From Allobosea sp. ASV33 (GTDB lineage Bacteria; Pseudomonadota; Alphaproteobacteria; Rhizobiales; Beijerinckiaceae): a DNA stretch of 64,000 nucleotides. The stretch is taken from positions 27,747-91,746 of the forward strand of contig NZ_JAELTI010000008.1 of NCBI RefSeq assembly GCF_016428755.1. The letters are read 5' to 3'. A program made the position numbers and the translations under genes. Positions 51,155 through 59,611 of the stretch are shown here, piece by piece. Below the pieces are notes generated by a model that saw only the letters and a list, made by a program, of their open reading frames with translations, was not told the origin of the DNA and did no database searches. The stretch's first letter is position 1; each line of letters begins with the position of its first letter.

Positions 51155-51634
51155 ATGCGCAGATCGCTGCTCGGAGCTTCCCTCCTGCTGGCAGGCGCTC
51201 TCTGCCAAGCGCAGGCTGCCGACGCGCCCTTGTGCAAGCTGTTCACGCAGAAGGAAGCGGCCGGCTATGTCGGCTCGTCGGTGGGCGTGGGCGAAGAGAG
51301 CCTCTTACCCGGAACCCAAGGCTGCACCTGGTCCGACGAAGCCACCGGCAACAAGATGAGCATCGCCGTGGCACCGGCCGGAAATGCCCTGCAGCTGAAG
51401 AGCTGGGGCTTCGAAAGCTGGGAAGGCTTCCGCTCCGTGCCCGGCATCGGCGCGAGAGCCTATACCGTGCGGACGCCGACCATGGAGATCATGGGAAAGA
51501 AGCTGGGCGGCGAGTGGCAGGCCGGAGCCATCGTCGGCAGCGATTACGTCGTGACCAGCCTGAAAGGCCCGAAGGGGAATGCCGACGCCGCCCTGGCCCT
51601 GCTCACGGACACGATCGGCCGGCGCAGCCGCTAG
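51155..51634 (+). CDS. Small exported protein, function unknown
   Basis: The 159-residue protein has a signal peptide (SLLGASLLLAGALCQAQA). The mature part has two cysteines, in PLCKLFTQKEAAGYVG and GTQGCTWSDEATG, spaced as in a family of small exported proteins that resemble DUF3558. The pattern of short strands suggests one beta-rich domain. No clear link to the nag operon 109 bases upstream. Confidence 0.7.
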   Translation: MRRSLLGASLLLAGALCQAQAADAPLCKLFTQKEAAGYVGSSVGVGEESLLPGTQGCTWSDEATGNKMSIAVAPAGNALQLKSWGFESWEGFRSVPGIGARAYTVRTPTMEIMGKKLGGEWQAGAIVGSDYVVTSLKGPKGNADAALALLTDTIGRRSR

Positions 51635-51655
51635 CGCAGCCATCGCCGTACGGTC

Positions 51656-51862
51656 CTAGTGGCAGACGACGGTCTGCCCTCTCATGGTGCATGTCGAGGT
51701 GATGCGCTCTTCCGCGCGAGGCAGCTCCGTGCCGCCCCCGAGGCCGGGAACATAGGTTTGGCCATCGCCGGCCATCGGATCGATCCGGGACGGCTCCCCG
51801 AACCCGCCCGACGCGCAGCCTGAAAGCCATGCGCAGCAGGCGATTGCGAAAACCAGCTTCAT
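51656..51862 (-). CDS. Small predicted lipoprotein
   Basis: The 68-residue protein has an N-terminal helix ending in a lipobox (CAWLSGC), followed by a Gly-rich segment and a short C-terminus with two cysteines (TCTM, VVCH). The start at 51862 gives a normal lipoprotein signal; GTG 51889 is an alternative. No strong ribosome-binding site is visible. Function is unknown. Confidence 0.55.
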   Translation of the reverse strand: MKLVFAIACCAWLSGCASGGFGEPSRIDPMAGDGQTYVPGLGGGTELPRAEERITSTCTMRGQTVVCH

Positions 51863-52126
51863 GGAGAGACGTCCCCGGCTTCGAGACACATGATGACGAG
51901 CGTCGCCTAGAATGACTCCCGGCCGGGTCGAGAGGAAGGCTTTTATCGCGCACCCCTCTTGCGCTCATCCCCGGCGGGCTCCGCCCGGCCTTCATCGACC
52001 GGACAGGCGCGGCAACCCGCGGGCCAATGGCCATAAACTCGACCTTAACCTTGATCGGTCATTTCCTCGGACAAGTAGTGGCTTCGCGTAGGCTTGTACC
52101 TGCTGCGTTGCGAGGAATGGCAAACC

Positions 52127-52984
52127 ATGCGGCTGATCGTCGGCACAATCATCGTCTTCGTCTGCGTCTTCGGCAGCTACGCGGCGATGGGCGGCCATCT
52201 CGAGGTCCTGTGGCAGCCCTTCGAGTTCGTCATCATCCTCGGTGCGGCGATCGGCGCCTTCGTCATCGGCAATCCCGCGCCGGTGCTCAAGGCCGTGCCC
52301 TCCATGCTCGGCACGATCGTGAAGGGCCCCAAGTACAAGCGCGAGTGCTATGTCGAACTGCTCGGGATGCAGTACTCGCTATACAAATTCGTGAAGCAGA
52401 AGGGCATGCTCGCGGTCGAAGAGCACATCGAAAACCCCAGCGAGTCGACGCTGTTCAACGCCTTCCCGACTTTCGCGGAGAACCACCATGCGGTCGAGTT
52501 CGTCTGCGACTACATGCGCATGTTGACGATGGGCGCCAACAACGTCCACGAGATCGACGCTCTCATGGACGAGGAGCTGGAGACGCACCATCAGGAGCAG
52601 GAGCGCGTCGTGACAGCTATGCAGTCGCTCGCCGACGGAACGCCGGCGCTCGGCATCGTTGCCGCCGTGCTCGGCGTGATCAAGACGATGGGGGCGATCA
52701 AGGAGCCGCCGGAGGTGCTGGGCCATCTGATCGGCGGCGCGCTCGTCGGTACCTTCTTCGGCGTCTTCGTCGCCTACGGTTTCTTCGCGCCCATGGCGGC
52801 GTCGCTTAAGAGCACCTTCGAGGCGGAAGCCAAATACTACCTGTCGCTCAAGGCGGGTCTCCTCGCCCATATCGCCGGCCAGCCGCCGGTGATGGCGGTC
52901 GAATTCGCCCGCAAGGCCCTGATGAGCGAAGTCCGCCCGAGCTTCAGCGAAGTCGAAGCGGCAACCGCGAATTCCCCCGTCTAG
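52127..52984 (+). CDS. motA: Flagellar motor stator protein MotA
   Basis: The 285-residue protein has four hydrophobic segments, starting MRLIVGTIIVFVCVFGSYAAM. The large cytoplasmic loop carries conserved charged residues. DGTPALGIVAAVLGVIKTMG and LVGTFFGVFVAYGFFAPMA form the paired C-terminal helices. The start at 52127 has GAGGAA upstream. With MotB it forms the proton channel that drives flagellar rotation. It lies 28 bases before motB; no other flagellar gene is in the window. Confidence 0.96.
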   Translation: MRLIVGTIIVFVCVFGSYAAMGGHLEVLWQPFEFVIILGAAIGAFVIGNPAPVLKAVPSMLGTIVKGPKYKRECYVELLGMQYSLYKFVKQKGMLAVEEHIENPSESTLFNAFPTFAENHHAVEFVCDYMRMLTMGANNVHEIDALMDEELETHHQEQERVVTAMQSLADGTPALGIVAAVLGVIKTMGAIKEPPEVLGHLIGGALVGTFFGVFVAYGFFAPMAASLKSTFEAEAKYYLSLKAGLLAHIAGQPPVMAVEFARKALMSEVRPSFSEVEAATANSPV

Positions 52985-53012
52985 CGCCGAGCCGGCCTGA
53001 AGCAGAGACCCG

Positions 53013-53885
53013 ATGACCAAGCCCATCCAGCCGATCATCATCAAGAAGGTCAAGAAGGCCGCTCACGGGCACCATGGCGGGGCCTGGAAAATCGCCTATG
53101 CGGATTTCGTGACCGCCATGATGGCGTTCTTCCTGCTGATGTGGCTGATCAGCATGACGACGCAGGAGCAGAAGGACGGCCTGGCAGAATACTTCGCGCC
53201 GACCTCCGCGCTGAGCGCCGGCTCCAGTGGCTCCGGCGGCATCCTGATGGGCACCGCCCTGGACAAGGCAGGCAACAAGACGTCGGAACCCCGCGACGCG
53301 ACGCGGGACGCGACCGGGCAGGAAAACAAGGCGCGGCCGACGAGCCCGAGCGGCGCCAGCGACCGTGAAATCAAGCCCCGCAACGCCAGCATGCAGGCCA
53401 ATTACAGCGCCATGGCCAGCCTCCGGCAGGCGCTCCAGAACATGCCCGAGATCGCCGATCTGTCGCGCAATATCGTCATCGAGCAGACGAAGGATGGGTT
53501 GAACGTATCCCTCGTGGACGATAACGGCCGCTCCATGTTCCCCGAGGGCTCGGTCCAGCCCTACGATCGCACCCGTCTCGTGCTGGAGGCGCTCGCGCCC
53601 ACCCTGCGCCGGCTGCCCAACCAGCTGTCTGTCGCCGGCCACACCGCCGTCGCCCGCCCGGGCTCGGTTCCAACCGTCGATTCCTGGAGCCTGACCGCCG
53701 GGCGCGCGCTCTCGGTGCGCGAGATCCTGTCGGGTGCCGGTCTCCCCAGCAACCGCTTCACCTCCGTGGCGGGGCGCGCCGATACCGAGCCACTCTTCCT
53801 CGACAATCCCTACATCCCGCCGAACCGGCGGGTGACGATCACGCTGCTCAATGCGGAGCCGCCGCTGCCCCCGGGCGTTCCCTGA
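53013..53885 (+). CDS. motB: Flagellar motor stator protein MotB
   Basis: The 290-residue protein has one N-terminal membrane helix with the proton-accepting Asp31 in WKIAYADFVTAMMAFFLLMW, a periplasmic linker rich in Ser/Thr/Ala, and a C-terminal OmpA-like peptidoglycan-binding domain (about 150-285: LSVAGHTAVARPG, SLTAGRALSVREIL, NRRVTITLL). The linker resembles alphaproteobacterial MotB. It anchors MotA to the cell wall. Confidence 0.95.
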   Translation: MTKPIQPIIIKKVKKAAHGHHGGAWKIAYADFVTAMMAFFLLMWLISMTTQEQKDGLAEYFAPTSALSAGSSGSGGILMGTALDKAGNKTSEPRDATRDATGQENKARPTSPSGASDREIKPRNASMQANYSAMASLRQALQNMPEIADLSRNIVIEQTKDGLNVSLVDDNGRSMFPEGSVQPYDRTRLVLEALAPTLRRLPNQLSVAGHTAVARPGSVPTVDSWSLTAGRALSVREILSGAGLPSNRFTSVAGRADTEPLFLDNPYIPPNRRVTITLLNAEPPLPPGVP

Positions 53886-53996
53886 CGGGCAACGCGCCCC
53901 GGCCGCCTCGGATCCCGCTTGAGAGCGAGCTCGACCGCTCACCCGCCCTCAGAGGCGGGCCATCGCGACGTGGATCATGCCCGAAAAGCCGCTACC

Positions 53997-54275
53997 TTAT
54001 TTGGAGCCGCGCTTCTTTCGATCGTCCTTGGCAGGCTCTGCCGCGGTCTTTGCCGATCGGGCAAGGCTGGCGATCGCCAGCGGCGGCTTCCCCGATTTTT
54101 CGGAGATGATCCGATCCTGTTCGGCGATGGCGTCGCGAGCAGGTTCGTCGCCGTCGAGTCCCCCGAGCAGATCGGTCGGAACGCGGCGATTCGATGTTCT
54201 GGAGCCGTCCTCATAGAGGACATCGAACATCGTGAACTCTGCGTCGAGAGCTTTGGATTTTGCGCGCTTGGCCAT
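53997..54275 (-). CDS. Conserved small protein, function unknown
   Basis: The 92-residue basic protein opens MAKRAKSKALDAEFTMFDVL and continues YEDGSRTSNRRVP, with an acidic middle (GGLDGDEPARDAIAEQD) and a Lys/Arg tail. There is no signal or membrane helix. AGGAG lies 6 bases before the ATG, a strong ribosome-binding site. I recall similar small proteins in Bosea/Methylobacterium relatives but know no function. It is convergent with motB. Confidence 0.7.
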   Translation of the reverse strand: MAKRAKSKALDAEFTMFDVLYEDGSRTSNRRVPTDLLGGLDGDEPARDAIAEQDRIISEKSGKPPLAIASLARSAKTAAEPAKDDRKKRGSK

Positions 54276-54458
54276 CGAGGCTCCTGTACAAGTTCCTGCT
54301 ACCGCCGACCGGGGGAGGATCGATCAACCGCATCGCCCGTTCGCGCGGGCAGGCCGTCGATGAAGCTCAAGGAAAACCTGCCGGTGGGGTGAATGGTGGG
54401 GTGCCAACCACCGCTTCGAGATTCTTCGGTGCGCATTCAACCTGCTAGGCTGAGAGAG

Positions 54459-54548
54459 TGGCGGACAGGGAGGGATTTGAACCCCCGATACCCTTGCAGG
54501 TATGCCGCATTTCGAGTGCGGTGCATTCAACCACTCTGCCACCTGTCC
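54459..54548 (-). tRNA. tRNA-Ser (CGA)
   Basis: On the minus strand the acceptor GGACAGG pairs with CCTGTCC, then discriminator G and an encoded CCA. The anticodon stem CCGCA-CTCGAAA-TGCGG gives CGA. A long variable arm (ATACCTGCAAGGGTAT) identifies class II tRNA-Ser. Confidence 0.95.
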
Positions 54549-54648
54549 GCGGTCGCCTTCGGTCGAAGCGAGGCGCTTGTTACACAAGCCGCGCCCGTGG
54601 GGCAAGCCTCCCGGACAGGAGAATTCCACTCTTCACAGCCGCTTTCGC

Positions 54649-54677
54649 TTGACCTCGCCCGGCCATGCGACTATCGA
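54649..54677 (+). promoter_or_regulatory. Promoter of rplU
   Basis: TTGACC (54649-54654) and TATCGA (54672-54677) are spaced by 17 bases, predicting transcription from about 54684 and a leader of about 158 nucleotides. Confidence 0.6.
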
Positions 54678-54713
54678 GCACCGTCCGGCGTGGGGAAACC
54701 CGCGCCCGATCTC

Positions 54714-54809
54714 TTTTGGCATGTGCGCTGCGTCGCATGCCGGCAAGAGCAAGCCAGACCACGCAATCGACTGCCAAAAAGCCGTCCCACGGGCTCCCGA
54801 CCGGGAGCC
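54714..54809 (+). promoter_or_regulatory. Structured rplU leader, candidate autoregulatory element
   Basis: TTTTGGCA (54714-54721) pairs perfectly with TGCCAAAA (54772-54779) and closes a 50-base branched domain. A second hairpin, GGCTCCC-GACC-GGGAGCC (54792-54809), follows before the ribosome-binding site. Such layouts are typical of ribosomal-protein leaders bound by their own product. I know an L21 leader from Firmicutes only, so this one is a proposal. Confidence 0.5.
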
Positions 54810-54841
54810 GCGACAGGACGGGGCCGAACATGGAGGACAAA

Positions 54842-55330
54842 ATGTTCGCAGTCATCAAGACCGGCGGGAAGCAGTTCCGCGTCACCGCCAACGACAAGAT
54901 CACCGCTGCCAAGATCGAGGGCAACGCCGGCGACACCGTCGCGTTCGACTCGGTGCTGATGCTCACCGAGGGCGAGAAGACCACGCTCGACGCCAAGGCC
55001 CTTTCCGAGATCACCGTCGTCGGTGAGATCGTCGAGCAGGCCCGTGGCGAGAAGGTCATCGCCTTCAAGAAGCGCCGCCGCCAGAACTCCAAGCGCAAGC
55101 GTGGCTTCCGCGCCGAGTTGACCGTCATCCGCATCACCGACATCCTCACCGGCGGCAAGAAGCCGGAGATGAAGAAGGCCGATGTCGCCGATGCCCCGGT
55201 CGCCGTGAAGGCGAAGGCTGCTCCGAAGGCCGCCAAGGCCGAGGCTGGCGAAGAGGCTGAGAAGCCGAAGAAGGCCGCGGCCAAGAAGGCCCCTGCCAAG
55301 AAGGCCAAGGACGAGGCGTCCGAAGCCTGA
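54842..55330 (+). CDS. rplU: 50S ribosomal protein bL21
   Basis: The protein is 162 residues if started at 54842 (MFAVIKTGGKQFRVT), where GGAGG lies 5 bases away; ATG 54830 would add MEDK. The L21 core spans residues 1-103 with KKRRRQNSKRKRGFRAELT. A C-terminal tail of about 60 residues is Ala/Lys/Glu-rich (KKAAAKKAPAKK), an extension common in Hyphomicrobiales. It binds 23S rRNA. rpmA follows after 170 bases. Confidence 0.96.
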   Translation: MFAVIKTGGKQFRVTANDKITAAKIEGNAGDTVAFDSVLMLTEGEKTTLDAKALSEITVVGEIVEQARGEKVIAFKKRRRQNSKRKRGFRAELTVIRITDILTGGKKPEMKKADVADAPVAVKAKAAPKAAKAEAGEEAEKPKKAAAKKAPAKKAKDEASEA

Positions 55331-55500
55331 GACCGGGTTTCCCGGCGCAGATCATCCGCGCCGGATCACCATCGCCGAGACTGATCGTCCCGGGCTGTCG
55401 CTCCTGACAGAATGGTGCTCCGGCATTTCGTATCCGAGACGGGTGGCTTTCGCCGCCGATTCGGGTTAGAGAGACACGACAAGTTTTGAGGTAGGGCGTT

Positions 55501-55767
55501 ATGGCTCACAAAAAGGCAGGCGGCTCGTCGCGTAACGGCCGTGATTCTGAAAGCAAGCGCCTCGGCGTGAAGAAGTTCGGCGACCAGGCGGTCGTTTCCG
55601 GCAACATCATTATTCGTCAGCGCGGCACCAAGTGGCATGCCGGCGCCAATGTCGGCATGGGCAAAGACCATACCCTCTTTGCGACGACGAATGGCCGAGT
55701 CCGATTCACGACGAAACTCGGCCGAGCTTTCGTGAACGTAGTCCCGGCCCAAGAGGCCGCAGAGTAA
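55501..55767 (+). CDS. rpmA: 50S ribosomal protein bL27
   Basis: The 88-residue protein begins [20 protein letters not shown] and contains [17 protein letters not shown], the bL27 hallmark. GAGGTAGGG precedes the start. It sits at the peptidyl-transferase centre. The usual rplU-rpmA order is kept, and a strong terminator follows about 100 bases later. Confidence 0.97.
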   Translation: MAHKKAGGSSRNGRDSESKRLGVKKFGDQAVVSGNIIIRQRGTKWHAGANVGMGKDHTLFATTNGRVRFTTKLGRAFVNVVPAQEAAE

Positions 55768-55863
55768 AAGGCGGATAGGGAATTCTCTCGATCCGCCGGT
55801 TCCATCGAACCGAACGGATCAAGGGTTAAAAGGCCCGAAGTGGGTCTCCCGAAGGTCAGCAAA

Positions 55864-55898
55864 GGGGAGATGGGATCAAAGTCCCAGCTCCCTTTTTT
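55864..55898 (+). terminator. Terminator after rpmA
   Basis: GGGAG-A-TGGGA-TCAAAG-TCCCA-G-CTCCC followed by six T forms a strong rho-independent terminator just before the GNAT gene. Confidence 0.85.
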
Positions 55899-55922
55899 CG
55901 TTTGCGCCGACGGAGAGACGAT

Positions 55923-56615
55923 ATGTTCCCCGAACTGACCCGCGACGATGTCTTCCGGCTCGAGACCCGGCGTCTCTGGCTGCGTTGGCCCCGCATGGGC
56001 GATGCCAACGCCATCCTGCGCCTTGCCGGTGAAAAGGCGGTGGCGGAGATGACGGCATCGATTCCCCATCCCTACCCGACCCAGGCGGTCGAGCCCTTCA
56101 TCTTCGGGGCCCGCAAGGGAAACACTCTGGGGGAGCATCTCGTGCTGGCCATCACCCCGCGGTCGAAGCCCAACGAGCTGATCGGCATGGTCAGCGCGCA
56201 CAAGCAGGCGACAGGCGTGCCCTTCATCGGCTACTGGCTCGGCACCCCGCACTGGGGCAAGGGCTACGCGACCGAGGCGGTGCAGGGGCTGATCGACAGC
56301 CTGTTCTCGCTGATCGACCTGCCTGCGATCGAGGCCGACACCCGCGTCATCAACCCGGCCTCGCGGCGGGTGCTGGAGAAGTCCGGCTTCCGCTCCGAGG
56401 GCTCGTTCCTGAAGTCGCTGCCGGCGCGCGGCGGGCTGTTCCCCTGCGAGCAGTTCCGGCTCGACCGTTCGACCTGGGCGGCCCTGAAGAGCTGGAGCGC
56501 CAGCGGCTGGGCTCATGCGCCCGATCCGGAAGCGGATGAGGAGCCGGCGCGCGCGCCGACGCTCGCCATGCCGCCGCGCCGCCAGCAGGAACAGGGCGAG
56601 CCCTGCCCGGCCTGA
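55923..56615 (+). CDS. GNAT family N-acetyltransferase (RimJ/RimL-like)
   Basis: The 230-residue protein has ELTRDDVFRLETRRLWLRWP at the N-terminus, the acetyl-CoA segment YWLGTPHWGKGYATEAVQGL and NPASRRVLEKSGFRSEGSF, typical of the RimJ/RimL group. GGAGAGACGAT precedes ATG 55923. The last 60 or so residues are Pro/Arg/Glu-rich and outside the domain. A GNAT gene after rpmA is a common rhizobial arrangement. The acceptor is unknown. Confidence 0.88.
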   Translation: MFPELTRDDVFRLETRRLWLRWPRMGDANAILRLAGEKAVAEMTASIPHPYPTQAVEPFIFGARKGNTLGEHLVLAITPRSKPNELIGMVSAHKQATGVPFIGYWLGTPHWGKGYATEAVQGLIDSLFSLIDLPAIEADTRVINPASRRVLEKSGFRSEGSFLKSLPARGGLFPCEQFRLDRSTWAALKSWSASGWAHAPDPEADEEPARAPTLAMPPRRQQEQGEPCPA

Positions 56616-56783
56616 GCGTTTGCGCCGGAAGCGAAGCGATCCCGAGGGGTGGCGGTCGATGATCGCCACCCCTTTCACTGTGGGAAGCCCGAACTTCGTT
56701 AAAATGCGAGCGGAACCGGTCATCCTTGCTGAAAACCCCGGCTGCTAGCCGTGGCGCACTCTGGGGGAAACGGAGTGTGCCTT

Positions 56784-57707
56784 GTGAAAGCCAATACGAC
56801 GCGGATTCGAGAATTCATCGGTTCTTCATTGCTGGCTCAGGCCTTTGCCGGCTGTTTCGTTGCGACCCACGTTCCGATCCTTTCCATCGCGGCCTATGTC
56901 GCGTCCGGTGCGGCGATCAGCGCCCAGGCCATCCTGGCCATCATCCTGCTGGCGACGATCGTAGGAACCGCCTTTGCCTTCGTCGTGATGCGGCATCTGC
57001 TGCTGCCCGTCAGCGAGCTCGCGCGCGGGCTCAAGAGTTACCGGGTCGAGGGCCGCATCCCCCGCCTCGTCAAGCAGCGCAACGATGATGTCGGCCGCCT
57101 CACCGACGAGGTTCGCGCCCTGATCAATACGCTCGAGGAGAAGCTCAATCGCCTGAAGCGCCAGGCCTTCTCGGACACGCTGACCGGGCTCGGCAACCGG
57201 CGCTGGCTCGCCGAGGTTGTCGGCGCGGAGATCGCGCGCTCGCGCCGCGAGCAGCGGCCGCTCTCTGTGATCGTGCTCGATATCGACCACTTCAAGCGCA
57301 TCAACGACGCGTTCGGCCATGATGCCGGCGACGAGGTTCTCGTCGCCATCGCCGAGACGGCGAAGCGCGTGCTTCGCCCCTATGATCTGATAGCGCGGCT
57401 GGGCGGCGAGGAATTCTGCGCCTTCCTGCCGGGCACCAATCTCAAGGAAGCCCTGCAGATCGCCGAGCGTTTGCGGGAAGCCATCGCGGCCCTGCAGATC
57501 GAAACGATCCGGGGGCGGCGCGTCACCGCGAGCTTCGGCGTGCACGAGGGAAATATCGCGCGCGAGCATTTCAAGGACATGCTGCGCATCGCCGACGACT
57601 ATCTCTACCAGGCCAAGGGAGGCGGCCGGAACCAGGTCCAGACTAGCGAGGCGCAACCGGCCGTCATGCAGACGTCAGCGCCCGGCTCGGGTTTCAACGA
57701 ATCCTGA
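56784..57707 (+). CDS. Membrane diguanylate cyclase (GGDEF)
   Basis: The protein is about 307 residues. Two N-terminal membrane helices (LLAQAFAGCFVATHVPILSI; ILAIILLATIVGTAFAFVVM) lead into a HAMP-like linker and a GGDEF domain from about residue 125. The active site reads RLGGEEFCAFL, and the product-inhibition I-site RPYD lies five residues before it, so feedback-controlled c-di-GMP synthesis is likely. I choose GTG 56784 with GGAG 9 bases upstream; GTG 56751 would add 11 residues. The short periplasmic loop suggests no large sensor domain. A terminator follows. Confidence 0.9.
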   Translation: MKANTTRIREFIGSSLLAQAFAGCFVATHVPILSIAAYVASGAAISAQAILAIILLATIVGTAFAFVVMRHLLLPVSELARGLKSYRVEGRIPRLVKQRNDDVGRLTDEVRALINTLEEKLNRLKRQAFSDTLTGLGNRRWLAEVVGAEIARSRREQRPLSVIVLDIDHFKRINDAFGHDAGDEVLVAIAETAKRVLRPYDLIARLGGEEFCAFLPGTNLKEALQIAERLREAIAALQIETIRGRRVTASFGVHEGNIAREHFKDMLRIADDYLYQAKGGGRNQVQTSEAQPAVMQTSAPGSGFNES

Positions 57708-57714
57708 CGATACG

Positions 57715-57744
57715 AAAAGGGCGGCCGCAGGAGCCGCCCTTTTT
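57715..57744. terminator. Terminator between the convergent diguanylate cyclase and denD genes
   Basis: AAAGGGCGGC-CGCAGGA-GCCGCCCTTTTT carries T runs on both strands and can end both transcripts. Confidence 0.85.
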
Positions 57745-57750
57745 GCGACC

Positions 57751-58731
57751 TCACTTCACGAATGTGCCGTGAAGCTCGTCATCGATATGCACGCGGATGA
57801 TCTCCTCGAAGCTCGACTCCGCCTTGAAGCCGAGCGCCAGCGACCGCTGCGGGTTGAAGTTGCGCGGCCAGCCCGCGACGATCCCGTCGATCACCGGGTC
57901 GGGCACGCGCTTGATCCGCTTCACCACGTTCTCGCCGGCGACCTTGCGCAAGGCCTCGATCTGCTCGGCGACGGTGCAGGAATAGCCCGGCATGGTCAGC
58001 GCCCGGCGCGGGCCGATGGCAGCGGTATCCATCGTCGCGGCGTGGATGAGGAAGCCGACCGCCGAGCGCGGGCTGGCATGCCAGTGGCGCACCTGGTCCG
58101 AGACCGGCAGCACCGCCTCCTCGCCGTTCAGCGGCTCGCGGATGATGTTGGAGAAGAACCCCGAGGCGGCCTTGTTCGGCTTGCCCGGCCGCACGCAGAT
58201 CGTCGGCAGGCGGATGCCGACGCCGTCGAAGAAGCCGCGCCGCGAATAATCGCAGAGCAGCAATTCGCCGATCGCCTTCTGCGTACCGTAGCTGGTCAGT
58301 GGCGTGGTGAAGAACTCGTCCTCGATCTTGTCGTGGAAGGGCGCGCCGAACACCGCGACCGAGGAGGTGAAGACCACGCGCGGCTTGTAGCCTTCCGCAT
58401 GGCGGATCGCCTCGAAGAGATAGCGCGTGCCGTCGAGATTGATCCGGTAGCCCTTGTCGAAATCCGCCTCGGCCTCGCCCGAGACCACCGCCGCGAGATG
58501 GATGATGAGCTCGGGCCGCGTCGCGATCAGCTTCTCGGATTCACCGTGGATCGAGAGATCGGAGACCACCGCCTCGAAATCGAAGGGCGCGGCCGGCGGC
58601 GGCGAGGCCACCACGACGTCCTGCGCCGTTACGCGCGTCACCGGCTTGCCGCCGAGATGGCCGTCGCGTGCCAGCCGCTCGATGAACTTGCGCCCGACCA
58701 TGCCGGCGCCGCCGAGAACGAGAATATGCAT
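57751..58731 (-). CDS. denD: D-erythronate dehydrogenase-like NAD-dependent epimerase/dehydratase
   Basis: The 326-residue extended SDR has the NAD motif LVLGGAGMVGRKFIERL, IIHLAAVVSGEAEADFDKGY, the active-site Tyr and Lys in YGTQKAIGELL, and RLPTICVRPGKPNKAASGFF. These match DenD, which oxidises D-erythronate to 2-oxo-tetronate in C4 sugar-acid degradation. It follows the SDR gene after a 13-base inverted repeat. The usual partners DenA/OtnK are not in the window. Confidence 0.85.
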   Translation of the reverse strand: MHILVLGGAGMVGRKFIERLARDGHLGGKPVTRVTAQDVVVASPPPAAPFDFEAVVSDLSIHGESEKLIATRPELIIHLAAVVSGEAEADFDKGYRINLDGTRYLFEAIRHAEGYKPRVVFTSSVAVFGAPFHDKIEDEFFTTPLTSYGTQKAIGELLLCDYSRRGFFDGVGIRLPTICVRPGKPNKAASGFFSNIIREPLNGEEAVLPVSDQVRHWHASPRSAVGFLIHAATMDTAAIGPRRALTMPGYSCTVAEQIEALRKVAGENVVKRIKRVPDPVIDGIVAGWPRNFNPQRSLALGFKAESSFEEIIRVHIDDELHGTFVK

Positions 58732-58796
58732 CGGATCTGTCCTGAGGGTTCGGGTTGCGCGCTTTGAAGCGCATTCATCTCAAAGGAGAGCCGCAT

Positions 58797-58827
58797 CGAT
58801 CATCCCGGGCCGGACCCGGGATGATCG
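58797..58827. repeat. Short perfect inverted repeat related to the repeat family
   Basis: CGATCATCCCGGG and CCCGGGATGATCG are 13-base arms around CCGGA. It resembles the ends of the 93-base elements and lies between denD and the SDR gene, where it may act as a terminator-like or RNA-stabilising hairpin. Confidence 0.6.
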
Positions 58828-58852
58828 ACGGCCAAGGCAAACGACGCTCGCC

Positions 58853-59599
58853 TCAGAGCGCGAAGCCGCCATCCGCCAAATGGATCTGGCCGGTGGTGTA
58901 GCTGGACTCGTCAGCCGCGAGGTAGACGGCAAGTGCCGCGATCTCCTCGGCCGTGCCGAGCCGGCCCATGGGCTGGCGATCGATGAAGGCCTGCCTTGCG
59001 GCGGCTTCCGTCGTCTTCGTCGCCTGGGCGAGGTCCTTGATGCGCTGGTCGAGCGAGGGCGACTGGATCGTGCCCGGGCAGATCGCGTTCGCGCGCACGC
59101 CCTTCTTGATGTAGTCGGCCGCGACAGCCTTGGTCAGGCCGATCACCGCCGCCTTGGTCGCGCCATAGGCGTAGCGGTTCGGGATGCCGCGCACCGAGCC
59201 GGCACCGGACGCAATGTTGACGATCGAGCCCGAGCCCTTCGCCAGCATGGCGGGCAGGAAGGCCTGGATCGTGCGGTGCATCGATTTGACGTTGAGGTCG
59301 AAGGAAAAATCCCAGGCCTTGTCGTCCGTGTCGAGCACCGTGCCGTGATGGACGAAGCCGGCGGCGTTCACGAGGATATCGACGGGCCCGACCTTCTCGG
59401 CGAAGGCATTGACCGCCTTGGACGAGAGAACGTCGAGCTTGCGCTTCTTCGCCTTCGGAATGCCTTCCAGCAGGGCAACGTCCTTGTCGGTCGCCCAGAC
59501 GGTGGCGCCCTCGGCGACGAAGGCCTCGGCGATGGCCCGGCCGATCCCCTGCCCCGCGGCGGTGACGACCGCGACCTTGCCCTTCAAACGTCCTGCCAT
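58853..59599 (-). CDS. SDR family oxidoreductase (BDH2/2-keto-3-deoxy-L-fuconate dehydrogenase-like)
   Basis: The 248-residue classical SDR has VVTAAGQGIGRAIAEAF (NAD site), NAAGFVHHG (stands for NAG motif), NIASGAGSVRGIPNRYAYGA with TK for the YxxxK catalytic pair, and CPGTIQSPSLDQRI. This last segment resembles dehydrogenases for 2-keto-3-deoxy sugar acids. Together with the IlvD/Edd dehydratase and DenD it suggests sugar-acid catabolism. The exact substrate is not visible. Confidence 0.85.
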   Translation of the reverse strand: MAGRLKGKVAVVTAAGQGIGRAIAEAFVAEGATVWATDKDVALLEGIPKAKKRKLDVLSSKAVNAFAEKVGPVDILVNAAGFVHHGTVLDTDDKAWDFSFDLNVKSMHRTIQAFLPAMLAKGSGSIVNIASGAGSVRGIPNRYAYGATKAAVIGLTKAVAADYIKKGVRANAICPGTIQSPSLDQRIKDLAQATKTTEAAARQAFIDRQPMGRLGTAEEIAALAVYLAADESSYTTGQIHLADGGFAL

Positions 59600-59611
59600 G
59601 CTCGTTTCCTT

